In this document: positions 24,410 to 35,868 of the stretch, in pieces
How positions within the stretch are numbered: position 1 is the stretch's first letter
Layout of the letters: the number at the start of each line of letters is the position of its first letter
Assembly (NCBI GenBank): GCA_019096065.1
Contig: JAGUCH010000002.1
Coordinates: 13,838,501-13,902,500 of the forward strand
Source: Paracyclopina nana
Lineage: Eukaryota; Arthropoda; Copepoda; Cyclopoida; Cyclopettidae
Reading direction: 5' to 3'
Length of the DNA stretch: 64,000 nucleotides
Position numbers and translations under genes: made by a program
The notes under the pieces: generated by a model
The model's database searches: none
The model's input: the letters and a program-made list of their open reading frames with translations, nothing else
What the model was told of the DNA's origin: nothing

Positions 24410-25419
24410 ATGCCGTACGCTAACCAACCGTCGGTCACAATCTCAGGTAAATCTTACCAACTCACATGTTGGCAACCTCTACAATTTGCTAATTTCTTTT
24501 TTATGAAGAACTCAATGAGGAATTGGTAAAGTTCAGTTTGGAAGACACGGATTTGAGTGTTGCCAACTCGATTCGACGAGTCATGATCGCGGAGACACCC
24601 ATCATGGCCATCGACTGGGTTCAGCTCGAGTCCAATTCCACAGTTTTGAGCGACGAATTCATCGCTCATCGACTTGGCTTGATTCCTTTGGTAAGAAATT
24701 TCCTTTTCCGAAAATGTCTTCTTTTAGCACAATTAAATATTTCATAGACCTCCGACGAGGCTGTCGAGGGGATGCAGTATTCAAGGGACTGTACATGCAC
24801 TGACTTTTGCACCGATTGTGCCGTTGAGTTTACTTTGGATGTCAAGTGTACTGATGAGCAAACGAGGAACGTTACCACGGCTGATCTGAAGAGCAGCGAT
24901 CCTCGAGTGATCCCTGTGACCTCGAGGAACGCCGATGAGGACGGACAGGACTATGGCAACCACGAGGCTGATGACATCCTGATTGTCAAGCTGCGAAAAG
25001 GACAAGAGTTGCGCGTGAAGGCCTACGCCAAAAAAGGCTTCGCAAAGGAGCATGCCAAGTGGAATCCCACAGCTGGAGTGTCATTTGAGTATGACCCCGA
25101 TAATGCATTAAGGCATACCCTCTATCCCAAGCCTGAGGAGTGGCCCAAATCTGAGTACAGCGCCCTTGAAGAAGATCAGCATCAGGTAATCTTACACTTA
25201 ACCTTCAGCGAAATTTAGGTCCATAAATTATTTATGTAGGCTCCTTATGACTTGGATGGCAAACCCAACAAATTTTACTACACAGTTGAGTCCTGCGGCT
25301 CTTTGAAACCAGAAAATATTGTATTGATGGGAGTGAACATTTTGAAAAAGAAGCTAAGCGACCTTCAAACTCAACTTAGCCACGAACTGCAAAATGATGC
25401 CTTGACCATTCACCACTAA
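24410..25419 (+). CDS. POLR2C: RNA polymerase II subunit RPB3
   Basis: Exons 24410-24446, 24509-24690, 24748-25185 and 25240-25419 join in frame to 278 residues, matching animal RPB3 (about 275). The alpha-motif dimerisation region ([34 protein letters not shown]) is intact. So are the zinc-site cysteines in the region [18 protein letters not shown], the [20 protein letters not shown] segment and the C-terminal helix after [16 protein letters not shown]3 pairs with RPB11 to nucleate Pol II assembly in the nucleus. An AATAAA lies about 10 bases after the stop; the SETD7-like gene starts 198 bp downstream on the same strand. Confidence 0.97.
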
Positions 25420-25617
25420 GTAAGAATAAAGAATTCAGAAAGGTACTACTAAGTGCTGTTATGTCATGGGGAGTCATGTTTGGCAATTGTCCAACGAAAG
25501 CAGTGCTATTCCGTTAGTATGTCATGAGCCAAAAAGGGGGTTAAGCAACAAGTCTCGTGCCTTTCCGTTAAAGCTATCTGAAGAAAGCCAAGAATTACAT
25601 TTAGTATCTTTGCAATA

Positions 25618-27246
25618 ATGAGCAATGATGCTACCTTAATCATGACAAGGCTGACAGGCAGTCTATATGACAACAGCTCCATTGACAGGGGCATCTTGCT
25701 CAATTTAGAGCTGAAGAGGCAAGAAAGAAGGAGAAGTCTTAGGTACAGGACCAGTGCTGTCGAAGCGACTGCTGCTCCAGAGGTTGAGAAGCAACACAAA
25801 GTAAGAGAAGTTAAGCAAAAAAGTGTGGATGACTATGCTAAGGATCTGGAGCAATGGCTCAAGAAGATGAAGTGTACTGGTGTCACTGGCGTCAGACTGG
25901 ATAGCTTTGCTGACATCAAAGTTGGGATCAACAATGATGATCCAGTTGACCCTTCAAGCCCTTCACTGGAGCCCTATCCAAATTTGTGGCAGGAAAAGTT
26001 CAAGATCAAAGGCTACAAAGACCACCTGGGGAGGCTTAAGGGCAAAGCAATTTTAGAGTTTGAAAATGGGGACTCAATCACTGGCAGGTATGCAGAAACA
26101 CATACAGATGTTCAATAATCACTATGAGAGAGTTGTCTTGCGTAGCTTTCATGAGGGTAGAAGGCATGGAGAATGCCGAATCGAGACAAGTAGGAATAAT
26201 GTGATCTCCATTGTCGGAAACTATGTAAATGATCAGGTATGTAGCATACATCTGCATGCAGTTGCCTAACAAATTTAGTAGCATGAAAACTCAAATCAAT
26301 TTTGGGTATAAATCAGCTTCATGGAAGAAGCAAGGTGGTCTTCAGTAACACTGAAAGACTGGAAGGCTTCTTCAAGCAAGGTGTTCTGCATGGATTTGCA
26401 AGGACCTACAATGAAAAGGGGCTGCTCACTTTTTTTGGCTACTACAAAAGTGGAGTACCAACTGGGGTTTGCTACAAAATCATCCCTGATGGAGGAGTGG
26501 TTGTTGGTGTGGTCAATGAAGATGGATGCTTGACTGGTTCTGAAATTGTTTACTTGTATCCAGATTACAAGACCGCTTTTCTCGGAACCTTTGAGGATGG
26601 CAAGCTCATGAATGCACAAGCAACAACTTTGGAGACGGTTGTTGAGGAAGACAAGCTGATGATTCCACTATTTCAAGACCCATCAGGACCTTTTTACAAA
26701 GTTGACATTGCAACCTTTGACTGCATGACAACTGAGCCACTATTGCCTGATCCATATGAATCTGTGATGATTGAAGTGAAAACTTCTAGTGTAGAAGGGG
26801 CTGATGAAGGTCTGTTTGCCAAGCAGGATGTGACAGAGGGTGCAGTCCTTGCTTTCTACAATGGGCTCCGGCGCATGCCCAAGGCAACTTTTGATCCACC
26901 AGATTGGGTGGTCAGTGCCTATCGTATCTTTGATCCAACAAGAAAGAAAGGTGGCCTGGACATTCCTGTTGAATTCCGAGGCCTTGACAAGTATTGCGCA
27001 TCTCTAGCTCATAAAACAAATCATTCCTTCCTGCCCAGTGCTGAGTTTGAAGCTTTTGATCACCCTAGGTTTGGACTTGTGCCATGTGTTGTTGCAAGCA
27101 CCAACATAAGAGCAGGTGAAGAAATATTTGTTCATTATGGTTATGGGCTGGATCATTGCCCTGATTGGTTTGCTGATGCTTGGGCAAAAGGAAACTATCC
27201 AATTCCTGAGTCATTTAAAGAGTGGCACCATTCAGTACCAGAATAA
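25618..27246 (+). CDS. SETD7: SETD7-like histone/protein lysine methyltransferase
   Basis: Exons 25618-26087, 26131-26236 and 26317-27246 join in frame to 501 residues. An N-terminal extension of about 130 residues not found in vertebrate SETD7 (366) precedes MORN-type repeats (LHGRSKVVFSN, FKQGVLHGFARTY, YYKSGVPTGVCYK) and a SET domain. The SET domain carries AYRIFDPTRK, the KTNHSF cofactor motif and the catalytic-tyrosine segment EEIFVHYGYG. SETD7 monomethylates H3K4 and many non-histone lysines. The first intron is only 43 bp. The stop overlaps AATAAA (27242-27247). The 3' exon has a second, diverged copy downstream. Confidence 0.92.
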
Positions 27247-27340
27247 AATTAAGCCTCAATATCATGAGTTTTCATGCTACAGTTTGATCTCTTTTACATA
27301 TCTAAGACTGTTATATAAATGTATGTCATTTACATGCCAG

Positions 27341-28303
27341 CTTCAAGGAAGAGCCAAAATCCACTTCACTGATGGAAGTAGCATTGAGGGATTCTTTTGT
27401 CGAGGGGTTCTGCATGGATTTGCTAGGAAATTTGATGAGAAGGGAAGACTCACTTTTATTGGTTGCCACAAAAATGGAATACCACATGGAGTATGCTGGA
27501 AAATCATCAGAGGTGGAGGGGCTGTGGTCGGAAGGGTCAACTTGAAAGGTTGCTTGACTGGCATGAGAATAGCCTACCTCTACCCTGATTTCAAAACTGC
27601 CTTTGTTGGGTCCTTTGATGATGGATTCCTAGAATCAGCGCAAGTAGCACAGCTCAAAACTGTAGTTGATGACAGAGGGGTCAAGATTCCAGTCTTCACC
27701 CAGCCAAACGGACCGTACTACAAAAGAGAGATCTCAAGCTTTGATTTTGTGACATCTGAGCCACTGTTGCCTGATCCATATGAGTCTGCCATGATTTCTG
27801 TAAAAACTTCAGATATTGAAGGAGCTCATGAAGGGATATTTGCCAACATGCCCCTCGAGCCTAACACAATTGTGGCATTCTACAATGGCGTGAGACTGAC
27901 GTCAGTCAAAGCAATTGACATGCCTGATTGGGAGGACAATGCCTATCGCATCTTTGATCCCACTCGCAAAGACGGAACTATTGACATTCCAAAAGAGTTC
28001 ATAAGCTTAACCAATTATTGCGCCTCGCTAGCCCACAAGACTAATCATTCATTCATGCCTAATGCTGAGTTTGTAGTTTTTGATCATCCACGTTTTGGAC
28101 TTGTGCCAAGTATTTTAACGACTCAAGACATTGATGCTGATGAAGAAATATTTTGTCATTATGGATATGAAATGGATGATTGTCCAACATGGTATGAGGC
28201 TGCATGGTTGGCTGGTAATTATGAGCCACCCAAAAAATTCAAAGAATGGTACTTGTGCGATGAAAAGAAAGGCATACCTACTTACAATGTAAGCGGTAGG
28301 TAG
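27341..28303 (+). CDS. SETD7: Second SETD7-like 3' exon (MORN + SET), probably alternative
   Basis: A second copy of the last exon follows 94 bp after the first. It opens directly after an acceptor (TTTACATGCCAG) in the same phase and with nearly the same first codons (LQGRAKIHF against LHGRSKVVF). It carries complete MORN repeats and SET motifs (AYRIFDPTRK, KTNHSF, EEIFCHYGYE) and its own stop. No copy of the first two exons, and no convincing start codon at its beginning, is present. The simplest reading is that exon 2 can splice to either 3' exon, giving two enzymes with different catalytic domains. A separate truncated gene is less likely. Identity between copies is moderate, so the duplication is old and both are under constraint. 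Confidence 0.8.
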   Translation, partial: LQGRAKIHFTDGSSIEGFFCRGVLHGFARKFDEKGRLTFIGCHKNGIPHGVCWKIIRGGGAVVGRVNLKGCLTGMRIAYLYPDFKTAFVGSFDDGFLESAQVAQLKTVVDDRGVKIPVFTQPNGPYYKREISSFDFVTSEPLLPDPYESAMISVKTSDIEGAHEGIFANMPLEPNTIVAFYNGVRLTSVKAIDMPDWEDNAYRIFDPTRKDGTIDIPKEFISLTNYCASLAHKTNHSFMPNAEFVVFDHPRFGLVPSILTTQDIDADEEIFCHYGYEMDDCPTWYEAAWLAGNYEPPKKFKEWYLCDEKKGIPTYNVSGR

Positions 28304-28380
28304 GCAAAGGCTTGACCTGATCATAACAATCTTGTAAATTTGATGCGAGTGAAATGCAGCCAAAGACAGCAAAAACAGTT

Positions 28381-31300
28381 TCAAATTCCAAATCTGTATG
28401 AGGGCGTTCTTCTGGGCGTCTTGTCAAGAGCTCGGCCTGGAGTGGCAATAACACTTCTATTGCGCTCCTTTTCGGCATTTTGCTCCGCTTGCTCTTTCCT
28501 CCTTTTCAGCTCTTCTTCAGCTTCTTTCATTTCACGCTCCATGGTCTTGAGATGTTCAAGGGCCACTTTTCGGCCATCACTTCTTGACTTTCCTGTCTCT
28601 TTGACCGAGTAGAACATTGGGCCTAGCTCGGCAAGCCAGTACCCATCAACGGCGGTCACACACTGCAAGGGAAGAAGATTTAGAGGTCATGACACTCTGC
28701 TAGAATCCATATAAATTAGCTTTCAAATCAACTCTATATGTAGTTACGTCATAACAATTACCTGCATGTATTCCTTGGAAGTCATGACAAGCTCGTGGTA
28801 GACAATGTGGTCAGCAGTAAAACCCATACCAAACAGTGCAGAAGTTGGATGCAGGTGAGCAGGCATTCCTGTCCTCGTGTTGACATACTCGCCAATGCCC
28901 TTTAGCCTTGCAGCTTGATGGAAAAAGGCTGCACAAATACATTTCCTGATGATGTCCCAATCGGTTCCACACGAGACCATTTTCATTTTTTGCTGCTCCA
29001 TTATCTCTTTCAGCTGAGCTCGCACTTCTCGCACCTTTCGCATGGCTTTTACGTGAATGAAATGGTCTTGGCACCATTGACCAGAATAGCCTTGGATCTT
29101 CCATTGCTGGTAGACATTCAGATAAGTCAGGTGATCTGACTCAGGTACCTGGAATTTTTCTCTTGCTGCGTCAGAGTCCTCCTCTCGGCCCTTTGGTCGG
29201 AAGAAGATAGACGGGACAGACAGCATCGACACAATTATCAGAATGTCCAAGCTACAACCCATTTCTTCTGAGATGATGAGCATTTTTGACAAAGATGGCT
29301 CTAGGGGAAACTCGACCATTTTCCTTCCAAGCTTGGTGAGTTGGCCAGTGTTGTCCAAGGCTCCTAGAATCCACAATTGGTACATGGAGTTGAGCAAGTT
29401 GTCTTCTGGCGGTGGATCCATGAAGTGAAATTGCAGAAGATTCTCCACCCCAAGAGATTTCAGCAGGAGTACCACATTCGACAGGTTCGTCCTCTGGATT
29501 TCTGGGACTGTGGTAGCCAGGAGCTCATCACTGTACTGCTTTTCAGTGTAGAGCCTGTAGCATATACCAGGACCAGTTCTACCAGCTCGGCCTGACCGTT
29601 GTCTCGCATTGGCTTGTGAAACGGGGAAAATGGACAAGGCATCCATACCAATTCTGGGATTGAACACTTTCATCTTGCAGTACCCGCAATCTACCACATA
29701 CATGATGCCATCCAAGGTGAGTGAAGTCTCAGCAATGTTGGTGGCCACCACACATTTTCTGAGACCGTCAGGGGCGGCTTGGAAAATCTTGGCTTGCAAA
29801 TCTGAAGGCAACTGAGAGTAAATGGGTAAGACTGCCAGCCCAGGCGCATCATCTACTTCTCCCAGCCGTTCCTTGATTTGCTCACATGTCACCTCAATAT
29901 CTTCTTGACCGGGCATAAAGATGAGGAGATCTCCAGGCTGAGCCATAGTCAAGTGGATAGATATGGCTTGCTTTACAGCAGCGTCCACGTAGTCTTCCAC
30001 GTGGTTTTTGCTGTACAAAATGTCCACAGGGAAGGTACGGCCAGGAATGGTGAAAATGGGTATGTTGCCGAAAAAGTCTGCAAACTTCTGCGAGTCCATT
30101 GTGGCTGAGGTGACAATTAGCTTCAAGTCAGACCTCCTTGCCACCACTGACCTCAACAGGCCAAATAGCACATCAGTATTGAGTGACCTCTCGTGCGCCT
30201 CGTCCTACGAAAACATTTCATGGGTTAACTACTAATAAATATTCCAAGAAGGCAGAAAAAGATATTACCATTATGATGGCGCTGTAGTGGTCTAAATCAG
30301 GTTCGCGAAGTGATTCTCTCAGCAGAATTCCGTCTGTCATGTACTTGATGATGGTCTTCTCGCTAGTGCAATCTTCGAAACGGATGGAGTAGCCGATTTC
30401 TTCACCCAATTCACTTTCCATCTCGTCAGCGACTCGCTTGGCTACTGACATCGCAGCCACACGTCGAGGCTGCGTGCAGCCAATCATGCCAAACTTGGTG
30501 TACCCGTCCTCGTGCAAGTATTGGGTCAATTGAGTGGTCTTGCCAGAGCCTGTTTCTCCCACAATGATGATGACATTATTGTCCCTCACAATTTTCAATA
30601 ACTCATGCCTGCATGCATACACTGGAAGGAACTCACGCTGCTGCTTCAGCGTTTTGGTCTGAGCAAAGTGGCTCTTCTTTTCCTGGTCGACCTTCATATG
30701 ATCAGCAAACTTTTGGCCTTCGCGATAATCCATCGTGTCATCCATGTTCTTCTCCTCGCGATCGTCCACTTTTTGGACGCCCAGAATGTTTCCGATTTTG
30801 GTACCCGCCAATTCCCACTCTTTTTTCTGGGCCTTTTTCCGCTCCACTTGTTCGCGATGAACCCGCACCAATCTTGAGCCTTTCTTAGATACCATGGCCA
30901 TATCTGAGGTGGGATCCTTGATGGGAACAACAGGCTCCTGTTGCTTGGTAAAAACAATACGACCATCGAGGAATGGAGGGATAATATTGTTCACTATCAG
31001 ATGCACTTTGGCCTCGCTCACTTCGTCAAAATCCTCATCGTGGTCCAGCCTGGTCACGGCTCCAGATCTGAACATACGATTCTTCTCCCACAACTCGTTG
31101 TCTTTGTGTCTTTGTGCTTGCTTTGCTGTGAGCCTGCGGTGCTTCTTCTGCTCCAATTGTTCTTCTTTCTTCTTCGTGTACTCTGCACTAATGCCTGAAA
31201 AGGGGTTATGGCTTTCATCATAGCCTTCGTCAAGGCTGTACCACTCCCTATCCAGTCTCTTCTGTTCTTCCTCCCAATCCTGATGATCTTCTTCTTTTCC

Positions 31301-32065
31301 GTGTGCCGGCGTCTCATCGTTTCTCTTCGACTTCGAATTGTGCCACGAGTTTTTCTTGTAGCTTGGAGTGGGAAGAGGCGTTTCCTTTTCGTATCTGCGA
31401 GATGATGAGGATGATCGGTACCGCCGGCTGCTCCATTCTCCATCCTCATCCCGCCTACTCGATCCCGGGGTGGGGAAGTCCCAGGAGCTGAATTTACCAG
31501 GAGTGGTGTGATCGTCGTCCTCCCACGAGGCTTTAGAAGGGGTGTCTTTGAGTTTGATATATGGCGTGTCGTCAACATCGTCTTGATCGTGTCTTTTGGA
31601 TCTGGGTGTCTCTACTTCCCAATCACGTCTTCTTCGCTCACTATGCCTGCTACGATCTCCCCTGTCCCTGTCTCTGTCGCGGTCCCTTCGGCGATCTCGG
31701 TCTTTATTGGAAACGTAAAATCCTCGCTCAAGATGCTCTTTTTCGCGCCTTTCTTCGCGACGCTTTTTAGCCTCACTGTTGACGCCGCCAGTGTAGGTGG
31801 GAGTCTCGTCTTGAGGCCGCCTGTATTTTCGGCTCTGCTCAGCTTTAGGGCGATCCTTAAACTTTTCCAGGTCACGTTTCTTAGCCTCTTCTCGCTCCTT
31901 TTCCTTCAGGGCCGCTAGCCGGTCGAGACCCAGCATGGACCTCTTCTCAAGATGCGGCAATTTTGGCTGAGCAAAGTCATTCTCTTTAGCCTCTGGCTTT
32001 TTGCGAATGACTAGTCCACCGACTTGTGGCCCTGAGCCCTCAAGCCTATGTATATCTTGGTCCAT
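28381..32065 (-). CDS. DHX38: Pre-mRNA splicing DEAH helicase PRP16
   Basis: Exons at 32065-30269, 30204-28762 and 28662-28381 join in frame to 1,173 residues (human about 1,227). The N-terminal part begins [17 protein letters not shown], as in DHX38, followed by an RD/RS-rich region. The helicase core shows [10 protein letters not shown] (Walker A), [14 protein letters not shown] across the exon junction, [15 protein letters not shown] and [12 protein letters not shown]. The winged-helix and OB parts end in [15 protein letters not shown]16 remodels the spliceosome between the two catalytic steps. I chose the ATG at 32065 because it aligns with the family start; the frame stays open upstream without an ATG. 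It is divergent from TADA1 and ends 77 bp from the SETD7-like exon. Confidence 0.97.
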
Positions 32066-32386
32066 TCTCGAAATACGTTTCGGAGTCTTTTTTTCACTAA
32101 AAGAGTTCTCGTCAAAATAAAGCAGATCGGAAACTGGCACAAAGCAATCAAAGACTTTGACTTAATTATAGTTGATCGCTACAATTACCTCCTCCAAAAT
32201 TGATTGCTCAGTTATAGTAAATTATTTTTATTTACAAAAAGCTTTACTATCATAATTGTCCAGCGTGTATTTAATGAATAACAATGTTTCTAATGAAGAA
32301 CGCCCCATAAAATGAAGCTCGATTTTTGGCCAAACGCTCAGTTTTTTTCTTTCCCGTGAAAGTTGATCAAAACAAATAGAGTCATC
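32066..32386. promoter_or_regulatory. Bidirectional promoter region, DHX38 / TADA1
   Basis: 321 AT-rich bases separate the two divergent starts. No motif was assigned. Confidence 0.45.
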
Positions 32387-33463
32387 ATGACGGCAACAAT
32401 CGAGTTGAATTCCGCGAGAAGAAAGCTTCAAAGTGCGTTGGGTGAAAACAGCAAATCCTATTTTGCTCACATGAAGGCTTGGTTTCGTAAAAGGTGCACC
32501 AAAGAAGAATTTGACATAGAGGCTAAAAAGCTATTGAACTCGGACAACTCCCATCTGCACAATGAATTTCTCCTGGCTATTCTCAACAAGTGTCAAACTC
32601 TTGCCAATTTCACACTCATGACGTCCCCTACGGGAAAAACTTCCATGTCTTCAGTAATGTCTCCCACGGCCTCAATTGGGTCCCCCAGCGGACCTAGTGG
32701 ATTCAATAGACCAGGCCAAGATCTAGATACTGGAGGACGTCTCAAGATTGGAGCAATCAAGAGGAAAAATAAGTCGAGCCGACCCACATTTGATCAGAGG
32801 TTCCAGCCAGCTTCGCCTACCGAAAGTTTGCCGGACTGTGATGATTTCGAGCCTTACGATCCTGACGAGAGGTCTCTCATGTTTGCCTTCAAAGAGCCAA
32901 CCTTGCCCGATGCCGCCTTGGTCAGTGGAAGACTCCTAATTGCTGCCTGGGATGAAGGTCTAGATGGTAGCATCAATGATCCAGCCGCAACAGATCTCGT
33001 GGTTGCCGCTGTGGATCAGCTTCTCAGGCGAATCATTATGTCAATGCTGATGGACAGAAGTGGCTTTAAAATGTATGCCAATAGAGTTCCATACGCTGTT
33101 GGCACTCCGGCCTCCAATCCCTACTTGATTAACAAGCAGCGGTCCATAAGTAGTGTCAGCAGTGAGGCTCCAGTGCATGGCACTCCTGAAGTGTTGGAGT
33201 CCTTGCATTTCACGTCTATGACTAACAACGTTGACCCTCTCGTGCCTGTGGGGAGGTTTCACGAGAAAGAAAGTGAACACGCAGCCATGTGGGAGTTGGC
33301 TTGCGCACACAAAGACTCAAAGCTCAAACCTAAGGCTGTCTCCTTGTACGATCTGCTGTCAACTCTAAAGAAACATCGGACACTCATACCATCACACACT
33401 GTGTATTCAATAAATATGGAAAGGCTGTTGTGCAGGCTGAATCACGAAGGACATAGCGACTAA
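32387..33463 (+). CDS. TADA1: SAGA adaptor subunit TADA1 (ADA1/STAF42)
   Basis: The single-exon, 358-residue protein matches animal TADA1 (335) from end to end. The N-terminal helices are present (LQSALGENSKSYFAHMKAWF, EFDIEAKKLL, HNEFLLAILNKCQ), as are the DQRFQP motif, the SGRLLIAAWDEGLD histone-fold region and the C-terminal VSLYDLLSTLKKHRTLIPSHTVYSIN segment. TADA1 is a core architectural subunit of the SAGA acetyltransferase coactivator. An AATAAA hexamer lies inside the coding end (33409-33414), and RABGGTB starts 21 bp after the stop on the same strand. Confidence 0.93.
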   Translation: MTATIELNSARRKLQSALGENSKSYFAHMKAWFRKRCTKEEFDIEAKKLLNSDNSHLHNEFLLAILNKCQTLANFTLMTSPTGKTSMSSVMSPTASIGSPSGPSGFNRPGQDLDTGGRLKIGAIKRKNKSSRPTFDQRFQPASPTESLPDCDDFEPYDPDERSLMFAFKEPTLPDAALVSGRLLIAAWDEGLDGSINDPAATDLVVAAVDQLLRRIIMSMLMDRSGFKMYANRVPYAVGTPASNPYLINKQRSISSVSSEAPVHGTPEVLESLHFTSMTNNVDPLVPVGRFHEKESEHAAMWELACAHKDSKLKPKAVSLYDLLSTLKKHRTLIPSHTVYSINMERLLCRLNHEGHSD

Positions 33464-33484
33464 AAGTATTCCACTTTTTTCCAG
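33464..33484 (+). promoter_or_regulatory. TADA1-RABGGTB intercistronic trans-splice acceptor
   Basis: The whole spacer is 21 bp and ends CCACTTTTTTCCAG directly against the RABGGTB ATG. This is a strong 3' splice site with no room for a promoter. It fits SL trans-splicing of the downstream gene from a shared transcript. Confidence 0.7.
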
Positions 33485-34546
33485 ATGGCTGTCTTGATAA
33501 AGGACGTCAAAGAGTTCCCAAAAGACGCCCCAACCGAACTGCTTCTCTCGAAACATATTGACTTTATTGCTGATTACGGCAAAGGCGACACTCATTACGA
33601 GTTTGTGATGGCAGAATTTCTGCGTATAAATGGAGTCTATTGGGGTTATACGGCGCTGGACATCATGGGAGCCTCCGAAAAAATGGACAAAAACGAGGTA
33701 GCTCAAAAATATAATCGCTTTATAAAAAAATAGCCTATTCTCGGACTTTTTTAGATAATTGATTTCCTAAAGCTATGTAAGTGTGAGAATGGTGGCTATG
33801 CTCCAACTCAAGACCATGATCCGCATCTTTTGTACACACTAAGTGCTGTCCAAATTGCTGCTGAGCTTGACATATTAGACCAACTGGATCAGGATGGCAT
33901 TGTGAAGTATGTCAAGTCCATGCAACAACCAGATGGCAGTTTTGTCGGTGATAAGTGGGGAGAAGTTGACACTCGATTCTCGTTTTGTGCTGCCGCAACT
34001 TTGGCCTTACTAAATAGGCTGCACGAAATCAATATCGACCAGGCAGTTGCTTATGTAGCCTCGTGCAAAAACTTTGATGGTGGCTTTGGTAGCCGTCCTG
34101 GATCCGAGAGCCATGCTGGCCAAAATTACTGCTGTGTTGGCTTCCTGTCTATAGTCAAAAGGTTGGACATTATTGATGCAGACTTGTTGGGCTGGTGGTT
34201 GGCTGAGAGGCAACTCAATTCTGGAGGGTTGAACGGAAGGCCCGAAAAGTTACCTGATGTGTGTTACAGTTGGTGGGTTCTATCCTGCCTTGCCATCCTA
34301 GGCAGACTGCATTGGATAGATGGGACTAAATTGGCAGAATTTGTGATGGCCAGCCAAGATCATGAGACAGGTGGCATTTCAGATAGGCCTGGTGACCTTC
34401 CCGATCCTTTTCATACCCTGTTTGGAGTTGCTGGCCTGTCGCTATTAGGCTGTGATGACAGACTAGCCAAAGTTAACCCCGTATTTTGCATGCCTCAAAA
34501 AGTGATTGACAAGCTTGGCATAGATGTGCAAATGTTGCAAATGTAG
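33485..34546 (+). CDS. RABGGTB: Rab geranylgeranyltransferase beta subunit
   Basis: Exons 33485-33697 and 33755-34546 join in frame to 334 residues (human 331). The prenyltransferase alpha-alpha barrel repeats are all present ([87 protein letters not shown]). The zinc ligands sit in [15 protein letters not shown] and DPFHTLFG. With RABGGTA and a REP it attaches geranylgeranyl to Rab C-termini. An AATAAA lies just past the stop. It is probably the second gene of an operon; DHRS1 follows 214 bp downstream on the same strand. Confidence 0.95.
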
Positions 34547-34760
34547 AAAATAAAACTTTCAATGTTTAAAACTCATGTTGGCTCATGATCACTTATGCTG
34601 CAATAATGTCATAAAAGTGCGATTTGAGGTCCAAAGTTAAAAGGTCTGGCAATGCTGTTTAATTGCTACTATGCATCAGCAGGGCAAGTTCACGGAAAAC
34701 GCTAATGTAAACAAAGCCAGAAGATAGCAAAGCAGCAGTAAAAGCAAATAAGCAATCAGT

Positions 34761-35868
34761 ATGTCATTAAACGCTATCATGGCACTATCAGGAAGAATTT
34801 GTGTGGTGACAGGAGCCTCCAAAGGGATAGGTAGGGGCATAGCGGTCCAGCTTGGAGCAGCAGGAGCCACAGTCTACGTCACTGGAAGATCAGTAGACAA
34901 ACTGCAAGAATGTGCCACTGAAATTGAGTCCAGAGGTGGCAAGGTGAGAAAATACCTTAAAAAAATTGATTTCATTAATCCAGTGTCTTTCTTCTAGGCA
35001 ATTGCTGTTGCTGTCGATCACGGGGTTGACAAAGAAGTTGAGCAATTGTTTGCCAAAATCAAGGCAGAAAATAATGGCAGGCTGGACGTACTTGTCAACA
35101 ACGCATATGCTGGAGTGGACATGATCAGTCGCAATCACAGCAAAAAGTTTTATGTGCATGACCCTGCTGATCAATGGGATTGCATTAATGGAGTGGGACT
35201 CAGAAATCACTTTTTATGCACAACTTATGCATCAAGGTACTTCACATCAGTGATAACATCACATTTTTAGTTTTAATCATTTTGAGCGCTTTGGCACAGA
35301 ATGATGGTCGATCGCAAGGATGGACTAATTGTCAACATTTCTTCACCTGGAGGACTAAGATACTTGTTCAATGTTGTCTATGGGATTGGTAAGGCTGCAG
35401 TGGACAGAATGGCTGCAGATTGTGCAGTGGAGCTGAAAAAAGACAATGTGACCATGGTGTCACTTTGGCCTGGAGCTGTCAAGACCGAATATGTTGAGGA
35501 GAACATTCTTGCTAAGGGAAAAGGTATCTCAGAATTGGCTCCTGAAGTTGATGATTACAGTTAAGATGGATTCTCTCTAAGGCCCAAATCAGAAAGTGTT
35601 TGAAAATGCAGAAACAGTCGAGTTTGCTGGCAAAGCAGTGGTGAGCTTGGCGCAAGATCCAAAAAGGATTGAGAAAACTGGTAAGATTGTGCTGGTCTGT
35701 GATCTTGCCAAGGAGTACGGATTTACGGATGAGGATGGGGACATCCATGATATTCGTTCCTTGAGCAATTTATTAGGCTCAAAAGGGCACACCTGGATGG
35801 CTGCAGTGATCCCAAGTTTTGTCAGGCTTCCTCTGTTTGTCATGCATTATGCTAGCAATAAATTCTGA
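34761..35868 (+). CDS. DHRS1: Short-chain dehydrogenase/reductase DHRS1
   Basis: Exons 34761-34943, 34998-35236, 35300-35546 and 35593-35868 join in frame to 314 residues (human 313). SDR motifs are TGASKGIGRGIA (cofactor glycine loop), NNAYAG, the serine in NISSPGG and YGIGKAAVD (YxxxK). The DHRS1 C-terminal extension ends VRLPLFVMHYASNKF. DHRS1 is an NADPH-dependent ER-associated reductase. The last intron is only 46 bp, with donor GAA|GTTGAT, and is needed to keep frame; it should be confirmed from RNA. AATAAA occurs inside the last codons and again just after the stop. Confidence 0.92.

Noticed and set aside
27116-27340. Apparent start of the second SETD7-like frame at 27116
   Set aside because: It reads out of frame through the end of the first exon copy; homology begins exactly after the acceptor at 27340.
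32066-32140. DHX38 start at 32140
   Set aside because: The frame is open but has no ATG there; homology to the family begins at the ATG at 32065.
35547-35592. Alternative DHRS1 donor at 35560 (GTTAAG)
   Set aside because: Its motif is better but it shifts the last exon out of frame; the donor at 35547 keeps it.
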